Positions 8,530 to 16,375 of a DNA stretch of 64,000 bases are shown here, piece after piece. The stretch comes from Arthrobacter sp. Marseille-P9274 (GTDB lineage Bacteria; Actinomycetota; Actinomycetes; Actinomycetales; Micrococcaceae): the NCBI RefSeq assembly GCF_946892675.1, contig NZ_CAMPOV010000002.1:248001-312000 (forward strand), in the 5' to 3' direction. A model generated the notes under the pieces. It was given only the letters and a program-made list of their open reading frames with translations, had not been told where the DNA came from and did not search any database. Each line of letters starts with the position of its first letter. The first letter of the stretch is position 1. The position numbers were made by a program, and so were the translations under genes.

Positions 8530-9003
8530 TCAGCGCCGAGCCGTGCCGTCCTGCCGAGGTGGCAGGGTCGATAGTACGGCGGCAAGGCGGCCGGGGACCG
8601 GAGTCTTTTCCCACTCGGGGTTGCGGCAGGCGAACGCCATGTGGCCACGCGTGACGAGGACCCCGTCACGCGTGAAGTCGAAGCCGAGCGTGTAGGAACT
8701 CGCCCCAAGGCGGTCCAGCATGAGCTGGCACGACAGGCGGTCGAAGACCCGGGCCGGCTGCTCGTAGGTCGCCCCCGAGCTCGCTCCGACTGTCACGATG
8801 CCCAGATCCTCCAGCATCTGACCGCTGCGGATGCCGTGCGCGTGCAGCCAGGTGCTGTAGGTGCGTTCCATCCAGCGGTAATAGATGGCGAAGTACGCGA
8901 TGCCGACGACGTCGCAGTCGCCGTACGCGAGCTGGAATGCCAGCCGCCCCTCAGCAATCTCCTTTGCGCCGGTATCTTCCAGCGCACCCATCGTCGTAGT
9001 CAT
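8530..9003 (-). CDS. 4HBT/YbgC-type hotdog acyl-CoA thioesterase
   Basis: A 157-residue single hotdog-fold protein. YGDCDVVGIAYFAIYYRWMERTY is the signature of the 4-hydroxybenzoyl-CoA thioesterase group, with the nucleophilic Asp around position 27. It would release CoA from an aryl- or acyl-CoA, or serve as a ring-acyl-CoA hydrolase. The start at 9003 has GAGGGG upstream and overlaps the preceding MaoC gene by ATGA; a longer frame to 9123 reads only shadow sequence. Confidence 0.85.
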   Translation of the reverse strand: MTTTMGALEDTGAKEIAEGRLAFQLAYGDCDVVGIAYFAIYYRWMERTYSTWLHAHGIRSGQMLEDLGIVTVGASSGATYEQPARVFDRLSCQLMLDRLGASSYTLGFDFTRDGVLVTRGHMAFACRNPEWEKTPVPGRLAAVLSTLPPRQDGTARR

Positions 9004-9497
9004 GGTTTGTTCCCCTCTTCGGTGCGAATAGCGTCCGCAGCCACCATCGCCGTCTCGACGGCGACGGTCGCCGTACCCCGCAGCACCGCCCGTCCGCCAA
9101 CGATAGATAGCTCGACGTCGCATTCGGCCAGGTATCCGCTAAGGCCCTCCGACGCTCGAAGGGCCGTGACGACACCGGTCGCCCTGACCCGGTCACCGGC
9201 GGCAACATTGGCAAGGAAGCGCACGCGAAACCGCCGCAGGCAGTCGTGTGATCCGGTGAAGGCGGCGAGCATGTTCATGACGTAGCCCATGTTGAGCGGG
9301 CCTTGATTCACCGGCCGGTCCCCCAGCCCGAGCGCCTGGACGGCGCGGACATCGAAGTGGATCGGATTCGGATCCTGCAACAGCGCCGCCGTGGTCTTCA
9401 TCTTCTCGACGCTGGTGACGACTTCCAGGGGCGGGAGCTGCATTCCGACACAAATGTCAGATGCGGCTGGGGCCGGACGGACCTGCATGCCGCTCAT
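9000..9497 (-). CDS. MaoC-like dehydratase, C-terminal-half type (hydratase 2)
   Basis: A 165-residue hotdog protein. DPNPIHFD (42-49) is the hydratase-2 Asp/His motif of (R)-specific enoyl-CoA hydratases, followed by the GPLNMGYVM helix. It overlaps the next upstream gene, an N-terminal-half MaoC protein, by ATGA. Split MaoC pairs of this kind are known to form heteromeric enoyl-CoA hydratases in actinobacterial steroid catabolism (ChsH1/ChsH2). This half carries the catalytic residues. Confidence 0.88.
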   Translation of the reverse strand: MSGMQVRPAPAASDICVGMQLPPLEVVTSVEKMKTTAALLQDPNPIHFDVRAVQALGLGDRPVNQGPLNMGYVMNMLAAFTGSHDCLRRFRVRFLANVAAGDRVRATGVVTALRASEGLSGYLAECDVELSIVGGRAVLRGTATVAVETAMVAADAIRTEEGNKP

Positions 9498-9970
9498 GCT
9501 CCACGCCGAGGGAAGACAATTGAGTTCCGGCAGGTCGCTGCATGGCCGCCATCGGTCTCGTCATGCAGCTCCAGCTGGTATTCGACCAGGTCGAACAGGC
9601 CGGCAGTGCGGCCACGCTTTCGCATGACGGAAACGATGCCCCCGCTCACTTTGTAGCTACGATTCATCCGCACCGGCCGATGCAACTCGGTCTCGTGCTC
9701 GCCGATCATCGGGCCGTCCTCCGCCGTGGCTTCGAACCAGGCGAAGAGTTCGTCCCAGGTGATGCCCATGCCGGCGGTAGCGGCAAGCCAGGCATGCAGC
9801 GGGTGGGCGATGGCATCTTCCGGCCGGTCTGCCGTCGCGTCGGCAAGCAGCCACGCGCGGTAGGGCTCGACCGTGTAGACCCCTCCCGGAAACCGGCGTC
9901 CGACCTGGGCCCTGATGCTCTCAGGCAGCTCGACGGGCACGGCCGCACTTGCCCGTGTACCCGTCCTCAT
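9494..9970 (-). CDS. MaoC-like dehydratase, N-terminal-half (FAS1-type) subunit
   Basis: A 158-residue hotdog protein of the FAS1/MaoC N-terminal type: VGRRFPGGVYTVEPYRAWLLADATAD then HPLHAWL, lacking a D-x4-H catalytic motif. It probably forms the substrate-binding partner of the adjacent catalytic half encoded at 9000. The start at 9970 is set by an ATGA overlap with the SnoaL-like gene; the open frame extends far upstream but only as a shadow. Confidence 0.82.
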   Translation of the reverse strand: MRTGTRASAAVPVELPESIRAQVGRRFPGGVYTVEPYRAWLLADATADRPEDAIAHPLHAWLAATAGMGITWDELFAWFEATAEDGPMIGEHETELHRPVRMNRSYKVSGGIVSVMRKRGRTAGLFDLVEYQLELHDETDGGHAATCRNSIVFPRRGA

Positions 9971-10446
9971 CAAGACCGGGGCATCGGCGCGAAAGAACTG
10001 GCGTTGAGCGGGGCAAGCATGTCCTCGCCGACCAGGGCGATGCGCGTCACCCGGATGCGCTTGGCGGTGAAGACCCAGGTGCCGTCCCGTTCCGCGATTT
10101 CGTCGTCGTAGCGGCCCCAGGTGAAGCGTGCTCCGTCCGGATGCGTCGTGATGGCCAGGAAGCGCGATGCCACGGCCAGCGATCCGTCGTCCAATTCGGT
10201 GGCCGACAGATTGGTGGTCATATGCTGGCTCTCCTGCACATCGGATTGCGCAAAATCCCGGTATAGGTCCAGGAACGCCTCGCGGCCCGCCCGGGGTGAC
10301 CCGTCGGCACTTCGAACCAGAACGATGCCCGGATGCGCGATGGCCGCCAGCCCCTCCAAGTCCTTGGCGTCGACCATGCGGGTGTAGGTGGTCAGTAATT
10401 GATGGGCACGGAAGTGGTGAAGCATGGCTACCGAGTTGTCTGTCAC
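9970..10446 (-). CDS. SnoaL-like / NTF2-fold protein
   Basis: A 158-residue NTF2-superfamily protein (helix-rich N-terminus, YTRMVDAKDLEGLAAI, then a curved sheet with FTWGRYDDEIAERDGTWVF). Such proteins are polyketide cyclases, isomerases or ring-hydroxylating small subunits; many act on cyclic ketones. It sits between a periplasmic binding protein and split MaoC hydratase genes with ATGA coupling, so a step on the pathway intermediate is likely. The reaction cannot be assigned. Confidence 0.8.
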   Translation of the reverse strand: MTDNSVAMLHHFRAHQLLTTYTRMVDAKDLEGLAAIAHPGIVLVRSADGSPRAGREAFLDLYRDFAQSDVQESQHMTTNLSATELDDGSLAVASRFLAITTHPDGARFTWGRYDDEIAERDGTWVFTAKRIRVTRIALVGEDMLAPLNASSFAPMPRS

Positions 10447-10488
10447 GTCGGACGCTCCTATCGATATATGCCCCCTGGATACGCGGCG

Positions 10489-11652
10489 CTAGTCTGAGAT
10501 GATGGCTTCCTGGGTGCCGTCCCACCGGGCCAGTACACCAGGGACCCGCATGTCGTTGCCTTCGAAGGTAATTTCGCCCATGGCCCCCGTGAACCCTTCC
10601 CCGGCAACCTGCTCGAGGCCGTCGCGGATTCCTTCCCGGGACGAGTCGCCGCTGGCTTTGATCGCGCGGGCAATCCACCAGACCGCGTCGTAGCCTTCCG
10701 CCGCATAAGTCTTCGGCAGCTCGCCGAATTCCTGCTCATAGGACTCGGTGAATTTCTTTGCGTGCTGGTCCCTTTGGGCAGCGGAGAAATCAACCGGGTA
10801 CACCATGTCGACAGCATGCTGCCCCGCCTGGGCCGCGTTGCCACCGGCGTTGTTGGTGTTTCCAACGAACTGCCCCTCGTAGCCGGCCTGGCGCAGCTGC
10901 GTCATGGCGGTCACCGATTGGGAGGATAAGAGCAACACCACAATCGCATCCGGATTCTTCTGCGCGACTTCCTGTGCAGGCGACGTGAAGTCCTGGGTCG
11001 TCGTCTGCACCGGGATGCTCTCCACGATGTTCAGGCCCTCCGCCTCCGCCATCGCAGGGAAATGGGTCTCAGCGAGTTCGGCGAGCGTCGGATAGGTCGA
11101 GTTGTACAACACCGCGACATCGGTGAGTCCCTCTTTGCGCAGGAACTCGGCGGCATGCCCGTAGAAGGTGTGCATGGGCGCCGTTGCGCGGAAGGTATAG
11201 TCGCCGATCACTACACCGTCGGAGGCCGACTGGGTGAAGACGACGGGAACCTTCTGCGCTTCCACGACGGGGGCAACGGCAGCCGACTGCTGCCCTTGGA
11301 CTGGACCCAGGATCACGCTGACGTCCTGGTCGGAGAGGGCCCGGGTCGCCTCAGCTGCTGCACGCTCGATCGCACCTGCGCTATCGATCTCGTCGAGGAC
11401 AAGCGACTTCCCTTCGCCGAGGAATTCCTGCCCGTTGATCTCCTTCACCGCGAGTTCAGCGCCCCGTGCTGCTCCGACTCCAGCGTAGGCGACAGGTCCC
11501 GTGAGGTCGCGTACGCCGACCATCTTGATCTCGTCCGCGATCCCTGGTTCGGCGGCTTCGCTCGTCGGGGACGCGCCACACCCGGCGAAGGCCAGCATAG
11601 CCGGCACGATCAGCAGGGCCCCTGTCTTCCTGCAGGTCGAGGTCCAGTCCAT
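10489..11652 (-). CDS. branched-chain amino-acid-type ABC substrate-binding lipoprotein (copy 1)
   Basis: A 387-residue type-I periplasmic binding protein. It has a lipoprotein signal peptide ending LAFAGC (lipidated Cys near 25) and the Leu/Ile/Val-binding fold beginning [20 protein letters not shown]. It is closely similar over its whole length to the protein at 15109, with both on either side of the liv membrane genes, so one arose by duplication. It likely binds an aromatic or alicyclic acid rather than an amino acid, judged from the catabolic operon. Confidence 0.92.
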   Translation of the reverse strand: MDWTSTCRKTGALLIVPAMLAFAGCGASPTSEAAEPGIADEIKMVGVRDLTGPVAYAGVGAARGAELAVKEINGQEFLGEGKSLVLDEIDSAGAIERAAAEATRALSDQDVSVILGPVQGQQSAAVAPVVEAQKVPVVFTQSASDGVVIGDYTFRATAPMHTFYGHAAEFLRKEGLTDVAVLYNSTYPTLAELAETHFPAMAEAEGLNIVESIPVQTTTQDFTSPAQEVAQKNPDAIVVLLLSSQSVTAMTQLRQAGYEGQFVGNTNNAGGNAAQAGQHAVDMVYPVDFSAAQRDQHAKKFTESYEQEFGELPKTYAAEGYDAVWWIARAIKASGDSSREGIRDGLEQVAGEGFTGAMGEITFEGNDMRVPGVLARWDGTQEAIISD

Positions 11653-11705
11653 TTGTTGCTCCTGTCTTGCTCAAATGAGTCTTCGTCAGCCGCAGCGCGG
11701 CGTGG

Positions 11706-12422
11706 TCATGCGCCGAGCGCGGCTTCACCCAGGAAGGCGTGCACCAGCGCTGTGTCCGTCTGCGCTTCTTCCGCTGTGCCGGTCCACACCACCTCCCCGC
11801 GCTGCACCAGCACGACGTCGTCCGCAACCGCCAAGGCGGCGTCGGCATTCTGCTCCACCATGAAGACCGCGATCCCGGTGTCCGCGATCCCGCGGACACG
11901 GGACATGACCCGGTCCACCATCCCCGGCGCCAGGCCCATGGATGGCTCGTCGAGGAGCACCACCTTCGGCTGCGACATCATGGCGCGTCCGAAGGCCAGC
12001 ATTTGCTGCTCCCCACCGCTGAGCAGGCCGCCGGGCATGGCCTTCCGCTCCAAGAGGATGGGGAACTTCTCGTAGATCCCGGCGACGGTGTGCTGCGCGT
12101 CCGAACGGCTCACGGCGTATGCGCCCATGCGTAGGTTCTCCTCGACCGTGAGCGATGCGAAGATGCGGCGCCCCTCCGGCACCATGACCACGCCCTGCCG
12201 GACCTGCCGGTGCGCCGACTGTCCCAGGATCTCCTTCCCGTCCAGCTTCACCGAGCCGCTCCGGGCCTTCAGCAGGCCGTGGATGGCACGCAGCGACGTC
12301 GTCTTTCCGGCGCCATTCGAACCGAGGACTAGGGTGACGCGACCGGCCGACGCGGACATCGAAACACCGCGTACCGCGTTCACCGAGCCGTAGCTCACGT
12401 GCAGATCGTTGACCTCAAGCAT
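11706..12422 (-). CDS. livF: LivF-type ABC transporter ATP-binding protein
   Basis: A 238-residue ABC ATPase: Walker A GSNGAGKT near 34, signature LSGGEQQM near 135 and Walker B VVLLDEPS. Size and the C-terminal DVVLVQRGEVVWTG match the LivF branch. It overlaps livG by eight bases. With LivG it energises the LivHM channel of the acid importer. Confidence 0.95.
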   Translation of the reverse strand: MLEVNDLHVSYGSVNAVRGVSMSASAGRVTLVLGSNGAGKTTSLRAIHGLLKARSGSVKLDGKEILGQSAHRQVRQGVVMVPEGRRIFASLTVEENLRMGAYAVSRSDAQHTVAGIYEKFPILLERKAMPGGLLSGGEQQMLAFGRAMMSQPKVVLLDEPSMGLAPGMVDRVMSRVRGIADTGIAVFMVEQNADAALAVADDVVLVQRGEVVWTGTAEEAQTDTALVHAFLGEAALGA

Positions 12423-13188
12423 GCTTGCTCGCCTGCTTTCCTAGATACGCTTCCTGGACCGCGGGGTTGCGCACGACTTCGCGCGGGTCCCCTTCCACGA
12501 TCAGTCTTCCGAAGTTCATCGCGAGGAGGCTGTCGCAGGTGTCCACCATCATCTGCACGTCGTGTTCCACGATGAGTTGGGTGAGCCCCTCCGCCCGCAG
12601 GGACGACATGAGGGTTGAGACCTCCTCCTTCTCGGCGCGGCCCATGCCGGCCGTGGGCTCGTCGAGGAGCAGGAGCTTTGGTTCCATTGCTATGGCGCGG
12701 GCAATCTCCACGCGGCGACGGTTCCCGTAGGACAGCTCGTCTGGCCTGAACTTCGCCAGATGGTCACATCCGGTGCGCACCATGGCCTGTTCGGCCCGCT
12801 CTTGTGCCAACTGGCGGGCAGCCCTGCCTCTTGCGGTCAGCGAGTCGGTGCCGAGCAGGACGTTCTCCAGCACGCTTCGCTCCTCGAGGAGGCGCACGGT
12901 CTGGAAGGTCCGCGCGATGCCACGATGGGGCACCGAGTGCGGGTGGTCACCGGCGTAGTCCTCCCCGAGAAACTTCAGCGTTCCCCGGGTCAGGGGGACG
13001 TGCCGCGTGATCGCACCCACGAGAGTGCTCTTTCCCGAGCCGTTGGGGCCCAGTATGCCGGTGATCTTGCCCTCCGGAAGCCCGAAAGTCAGACCGTCTA
13101 CGGCTTTCACGCCACCGAAGTGCACAGCGACGTCGTCGGCTTCGAAAATCATTTGCGGTCCAGCGCTTTCATTCTGCGGGCGGTTCAC
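12415..13188 (-). CDS. livG: LivG-type ABC transporter ATP-binding protein
   Basis: A 257-residue ABC ATPase: Walker A GPNGSGKS, the unusual signature LSYGNRRRVE and Walker B LLLLDEPTAG, as in LivG. I prefer the GTG at 13188: it has AAGGAGG six bases upstream and forms a GTGA overlap with the livM stop. The alternative ATG at 13152 has a weaker site. The ATPase pairs with LivF. Confidence 0.94.
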   Translation of the reverse strand: MNRPQNESAGPQMIFEADDVAVHFGGVKAVDGLTFGLPEGKITGILGPNGSGKSTLVGAITRHVPLTRGTLKFLGEDYAGDHPHSVPHRGIARTFQTVRLLEERSVLENVLLGTDSLTARGRAARQLAQERAEQAMVRTGCDHLAKFRPDELSYGNRRRVEIARAIAMEPKLLLLDEPTAGMGRAEKEEVSTLMSSLRAEGLTQLIVEHDVQMMVDTCDSLLAMNFGRLIVEGDPREVVRNPAVQEAYLGKQASKHA

Positions 13189-14144
13189 AATTTTCCTCCT
13201 TGGGGGGACGCCAGGCTGCGCTCCGGCTCGGGGTCGCTGGATTCGTCGTCGGGCATCATCACGGCGTCCGACGACGGCGGCGCGGGAGGCGTGGTCCGGC
13301 GCCGCGACCGCCAGCGGTGAATCAGGTCCTTGGCCAGGCCAAGGACACCTCTCGGGAGGAAGATCGCCGCCAAAGCGACGAGGAAGCCGTAGATGATCGA
13401 CTCCCACTCGGCTACGACGCTCAGGACCGTCGGCAGCCAGGTGATGACGATGGCTCCGATGAGGGCCCCAAGCCACGAGCTTGACCCGCCGATGATGATG
13501 ACGGTCAGCGCCATGACGACCATGTGGAAATTGATCTCGGCGGGCGTGATCGTGGAGCGCAGTAGAGTGGTCACAGCACCTGCCAGGCCTCCGATCAGGC
13601 CGCTGGCCAGGAAGACCAGCTTCCGGTACCGGGTGACGTTGATGCCCAGGGCGGACGCGAGTTCGGGGTCCTCCCGCACGGTATCGATCTTTCGTCCGAA
13701 CCGCCCGCGTTCGAAGATGGCCAAGCCTGCGATGACGAGTGCCAGCAACAAGAAGACCTGCAGATTAGTGATGCCGCCGAGGGCTCCGAAGATCCCCGAG
13801 GCCCCTCCGGTGAGGCTGCCGCCGTTGGTCGCGACCACCGCGACAATCAGCGTGAACGCGACAGTCGCCATGCCTAGGTAGAGCCCGGACAGCTTGTGGA
13901 TGATGAGGCCCAGCAGGTAGCACAGGATGCCGGCGAGCAGGGTCCCGAGGGCCACGGCGGTCCAGGTATCCACGTCGAATTTCGCGTAGAGGATGGCCGC
14001 CGTGTAACCGCCGATCCCGAAACAGCCCACGCCGGCGAAGGAGAAGACCCCCATCCGCAGCGGGAGCTGGATACTGAGGGCCAGCAGCAGTGTTGTCATC
14101 GTCGCCTGGAGGACGATGGCGTTCGTGGTGTACCAAGCGATCAT
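13185..14144 (-). CDS. livM: LivM-type ABC transporter permease
   Basis: A 319-residue inner-membrane permease with about eight to ten hydrophobic segments, the FSFAGVGCFGIGGYTAAI motif and the cytoplasmic DPELASALGINVTRYR EAA-like loop. The tail (about 285-319) is polar, rich in Pro, Ser and Asp, longer than usual. The start at 14144 overlaps the livH stop (ATGA). Confidence 0.94.
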   Translation of the reverse strand: MIAWYTTNAIVLQATMTTLLLALSIQLPLRMGVFSFAGVGCFGIGGYTAAILYAKFDVDTWTAVALGTLLAGILCYLLGLIIHKLSGLYLGMATVAFTLIVAVVATNGGSLTGGASGIFGALGGITNLQVFLLLALVIAGLAIFERGRFGRKIDTVREDPELASALGINVTRYRKLVFLASGLIGGLAGAVTTLLRSTITPAEINFHMVVMALTVIIIGGSSSWLGALIGAIVITWLPTVLSVVAEWESIIYGFLVALAAIFLPRGVLGLAKDLIHRWRSRRRTTPPAPPSSDAVMMPDDESSDPEPERSLASPQGGKL

Positions 14145-15028
14145 GTCCGACGCACCTCCTGGCGTCCGAAGATGCCCTGCGGTCGAACCAACAGGACGAT
14201 AAAGATGAGTCCGAAGGAGACGGCATCCACCCAGGTCCCCAGGTTCGCCGCGAAGATCAGCGTCTCGGCCCCAGCCAGGACGAAGGCGCCGAGGATGACA
14301 CCCGCCATTGATCCGAGGCCGCCAAGGACGATCATCGCGAAGGCCTTGATGAGGAGTTGGTCGCCGGTCGCAACACCCATCGCCTGCAGCTGGAAGACCT
14401 GAAGGGCGCCAGCCAGCCCGGCAAGTCCACCTGCGATCGTCATCGTCCCGATGGCCATGACCGTACGGTTGACACCCATGAGCGACGCGGTCTCGGAATC
14501 GACCCCGATGGCGCGCAGGCCAAGGCCTCGGCGCGATGCGCGGAGCCACAGGGTCAGTGCCACGGCGATACCGACTCCGGCGATGATGACGATCAGCGAC
14601 GTGTTCGTCATGCGCAGCCCCATGAACTCATAGACCTCGGAGCTGTACGTGGAGTTGGCGAAGCCGAAGGGAGCGGAGGCAGTAGCCCGGTCCACGATCG
14701 CGATCGGGATGGCGGCGACGCCGATGCCGCCGATTAAGACCCGTAATTCGGCGGACCGGTGATTCGTCGATCTCTTGAGGATCTGCTCGAAGGCCAGCCA
14801 CTGGGTGAGGGCCGACAGCGCGGCGCCGACCAGGACGGAGATCAGGATGAGCATCGGCATCGGCATCGCCACGTACTCCGAAACGAAGTGCGCGCTGAAC
14901 GCCGAGAAAACGAAGATGGCCCCATGCGCGAAGTTCAGGATGCCGATGGTGCTCCACGCCAGAGCCATGCCCAGGGCGAACAGCAGATAAATGGACCCGA
15001 GGGTCAGGGTGTTGAGCAGCTCTTGCAC
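14141..15028 (-). CDS. livH: LivH-type ABC transporter permease
   Basis: A 295-residue permease: N-terminal LNTLTLGSIYLLFALG, the ILNFAHGAIFVFSAF motif and the EAA-like loop ETASLMGVNRT. It follows the binding-protein gene at 15109 after an 80-base gap that holds a strong hairpin and is coupled to livM by ATGA. Confidence 0.95.
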   Translation of the reverse strand: MQELLNTLTLGSIYLLFALGMALAWSTIGILNFAHGAIFVFSAFSAHFVSEYVAMPMPMLILISVLVGAALSALTQWLAFEQILKRSTNHRSAELRVLIGGIGVAAIPIAIVDRATASAPFGFANSTYSSEVYEFMGLRMTNTSLIVIIAGVGIAVALTLWLRASRRGLGLRAIGVDSETASLMGVNRTVMAIGTMTIAGGLAGLAGALQVFQLQAMGVATGDQLLIKAFAMIVLGGLGSMAGVILGAFVLAGAETLIFAANLGTWVDAVSFGLIFIVLLVRPQGIFGRQEVRRT

Positions 15029-15066
15029 GCCGCCGTCCTTTCAATTCGACTGTGGTGTCGATTCCT

Positions 15067-15103
15067 GGGCGCGGTCCGGGCACCTAGTGCCCGGACCGCG
15101 CCC
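15067..15103 (-). promoter_or_regulatory. 17-bp perfect hairpin between binding-protein and permease genes
   Basis: Arms 15067-15083 and 15087-15103 pair perfectly around a 3-base loop, five bases after the stop of the binding-protein gene. No T tract follows on the minus strand, so it is more likely a partial terminator or an mRNA-stabilising stem that raises binding-protein output over the membrane genes, a common arrangement in binding-protein operons. Confidence 0.7.
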
Positions 15104-15108
15104 TTAAG

Positions 15109-16278
15109 TCACTCGGTTACGAGCTGCTCCTTGGAGCCGTCCCACTCCACCAGGACGCCATTCACACGGATGTCGTTGCCCTCGAAGGAAAGGTCGCCCA
15201 TGACGCCCTCGAACCCTTCGGAAGCAACCTGCTTCAGGCCCTTCTGGATCCCCTCGCGGCTGGAGTCGCCGCTGGCTTTGATCGCCCGGGCGAGCCACCA
15301 CATCGAGTCGTAGCCCTCCGCTGCGTACTGGTCAGGGGCCTTGCCGTACTTCTCCTTGAACCCTTCGATGAACTTGACGGCGAGTTCGCTTTCCTGCGTT
15401 GCGGAGAAGTCGACTGGATAGACAAGCCCGGCGGCGTGCCTACCCGCCTGGGCCACGTTGCCCGCGGCCTGGACTGAGGAAGCCACGGTTTGGCCCTCAT
15501 ACCCCGCCTGGCTCAGCTGCGTCAGTGCTGTCACCGACTGTGGCGCGATGAGGAGCATGACGACGGCGTCCGGGTCCTTCGCTGCGATTTCCTGGGCCTG
15601 TGCGGTGAAGTCCTGCGTGTTGCTCTGCACCGCATAGCTGGAGGCGATAGTAAGGCCGTGCTCTTCCGCGAGCTTCGGGAACTCCTTCTCGCCAATCTCG
15701 GCGAAGGTCGGGAAGGTTGCGTTGTAGAGCACTGCGACGTTGGTCAGGCCCTTGTCTGCAAGGTACTTGGCCGCGATGTCGTAGTAGCTGTACATGGGGG
15801 CCGTGCCCCTGAAGGTGTAGTCCCCGATGACCACGCCATCCGAGCCCGCCTGGTTGAAGATCGTTGGCACTTTGGCCTGTTCAACTATCGGTGCCACCGT
15901 TGCCGCCTGCTGCCCGGAGACCGGACCGAAGATCGCCTGGACTTCAGGGTCGGCAATGGCGCGGGACACTTCGCTGGAGGCACGCTCGATCGCATTGGCT
16001 GTGTCGACCTCTTCGAGCGAGAGCCTGACGTCCTTTCCAAGGAAGTCCTGCTCATCGATCTCCTCCATCGCCAGCTGCATCCCCTTGGAGGCGCCGACAC
16101 CCGCGTAGGCCACCGGACCAGTGGTGTCGTAGACGCCCTTCAGCTTGATGTCGCTCGCGATTCCGCCGGCGCCGCCCGCGCTCGCTTCGCTGCCGCCGCC
16201 GCAGGCAGCGAGCAGGGCGATGCCGGCGAGTGCCGCCGTCGCCTTGAGCAGCCGGCCTCGTGTTCCAGGAACTTCCAT
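15109..16278 (-). CDS. branched-chain amino-acid-type ABC substrate-binding lipoprotein (copy 2)
   Basis: A 389-residue type-I binding protein with a lipoprotein signal (ALLAAC, Cys near 25) and a Ser/Gly/Ala linker. It is a clear paralog of the 10489 product; shared blocks include [23 protein letters not shown] and [15 protein letters not shown]. As the gene immediately before livHMGF it is probably the main receptor. It starts 97 bases after the flavoprotein gene; an AT-rich motif (16304-16315) lies just upstream. Confidence 0.93.
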   Translation of the reverse strand: MEVPGTRGRLLKATAALAGIALLAACGGGSEASAGGAGGIASDIKLKGVYDTTGPVAYAGVGASKGMQLAMEEIDEQDFLGKDVRLSLEEVDTANAIERASSEVSRAIADPEVQAIFGPVSGQQAATVAPIVEQAKVPTIFNQAGSDGVVIGDYTFRGTAPMYSYYDIAAKYLADKGLTNVAVLYNATFPTFAEIGEKEFPKLAEEHGLTIASSYAVQSNTQDFTAQAQEIAAKDPDAVVMLLIAPQSVTALTQLSQAGYEGQTVASSVQAAGNVAQAGRHAAGLVYPVDFSATQESELAVKFIEGFKEKYGKAPDQYAAEGYDSMWWLARAIKASGDSSREGIQKGLKQVASEGFEGVMGDLSFEGNDIRVNGVLVEWDGSKEQLVTE

Positions 16279-16375
16279 GGTCCTACCATCCGTTCTAATG
16301 ATGAATATGATTTATAGAGATAGTAGCCTGCCCATCCTGGCAGTGGCTACCCCTCAAGGAGCGGGATACGTACGG

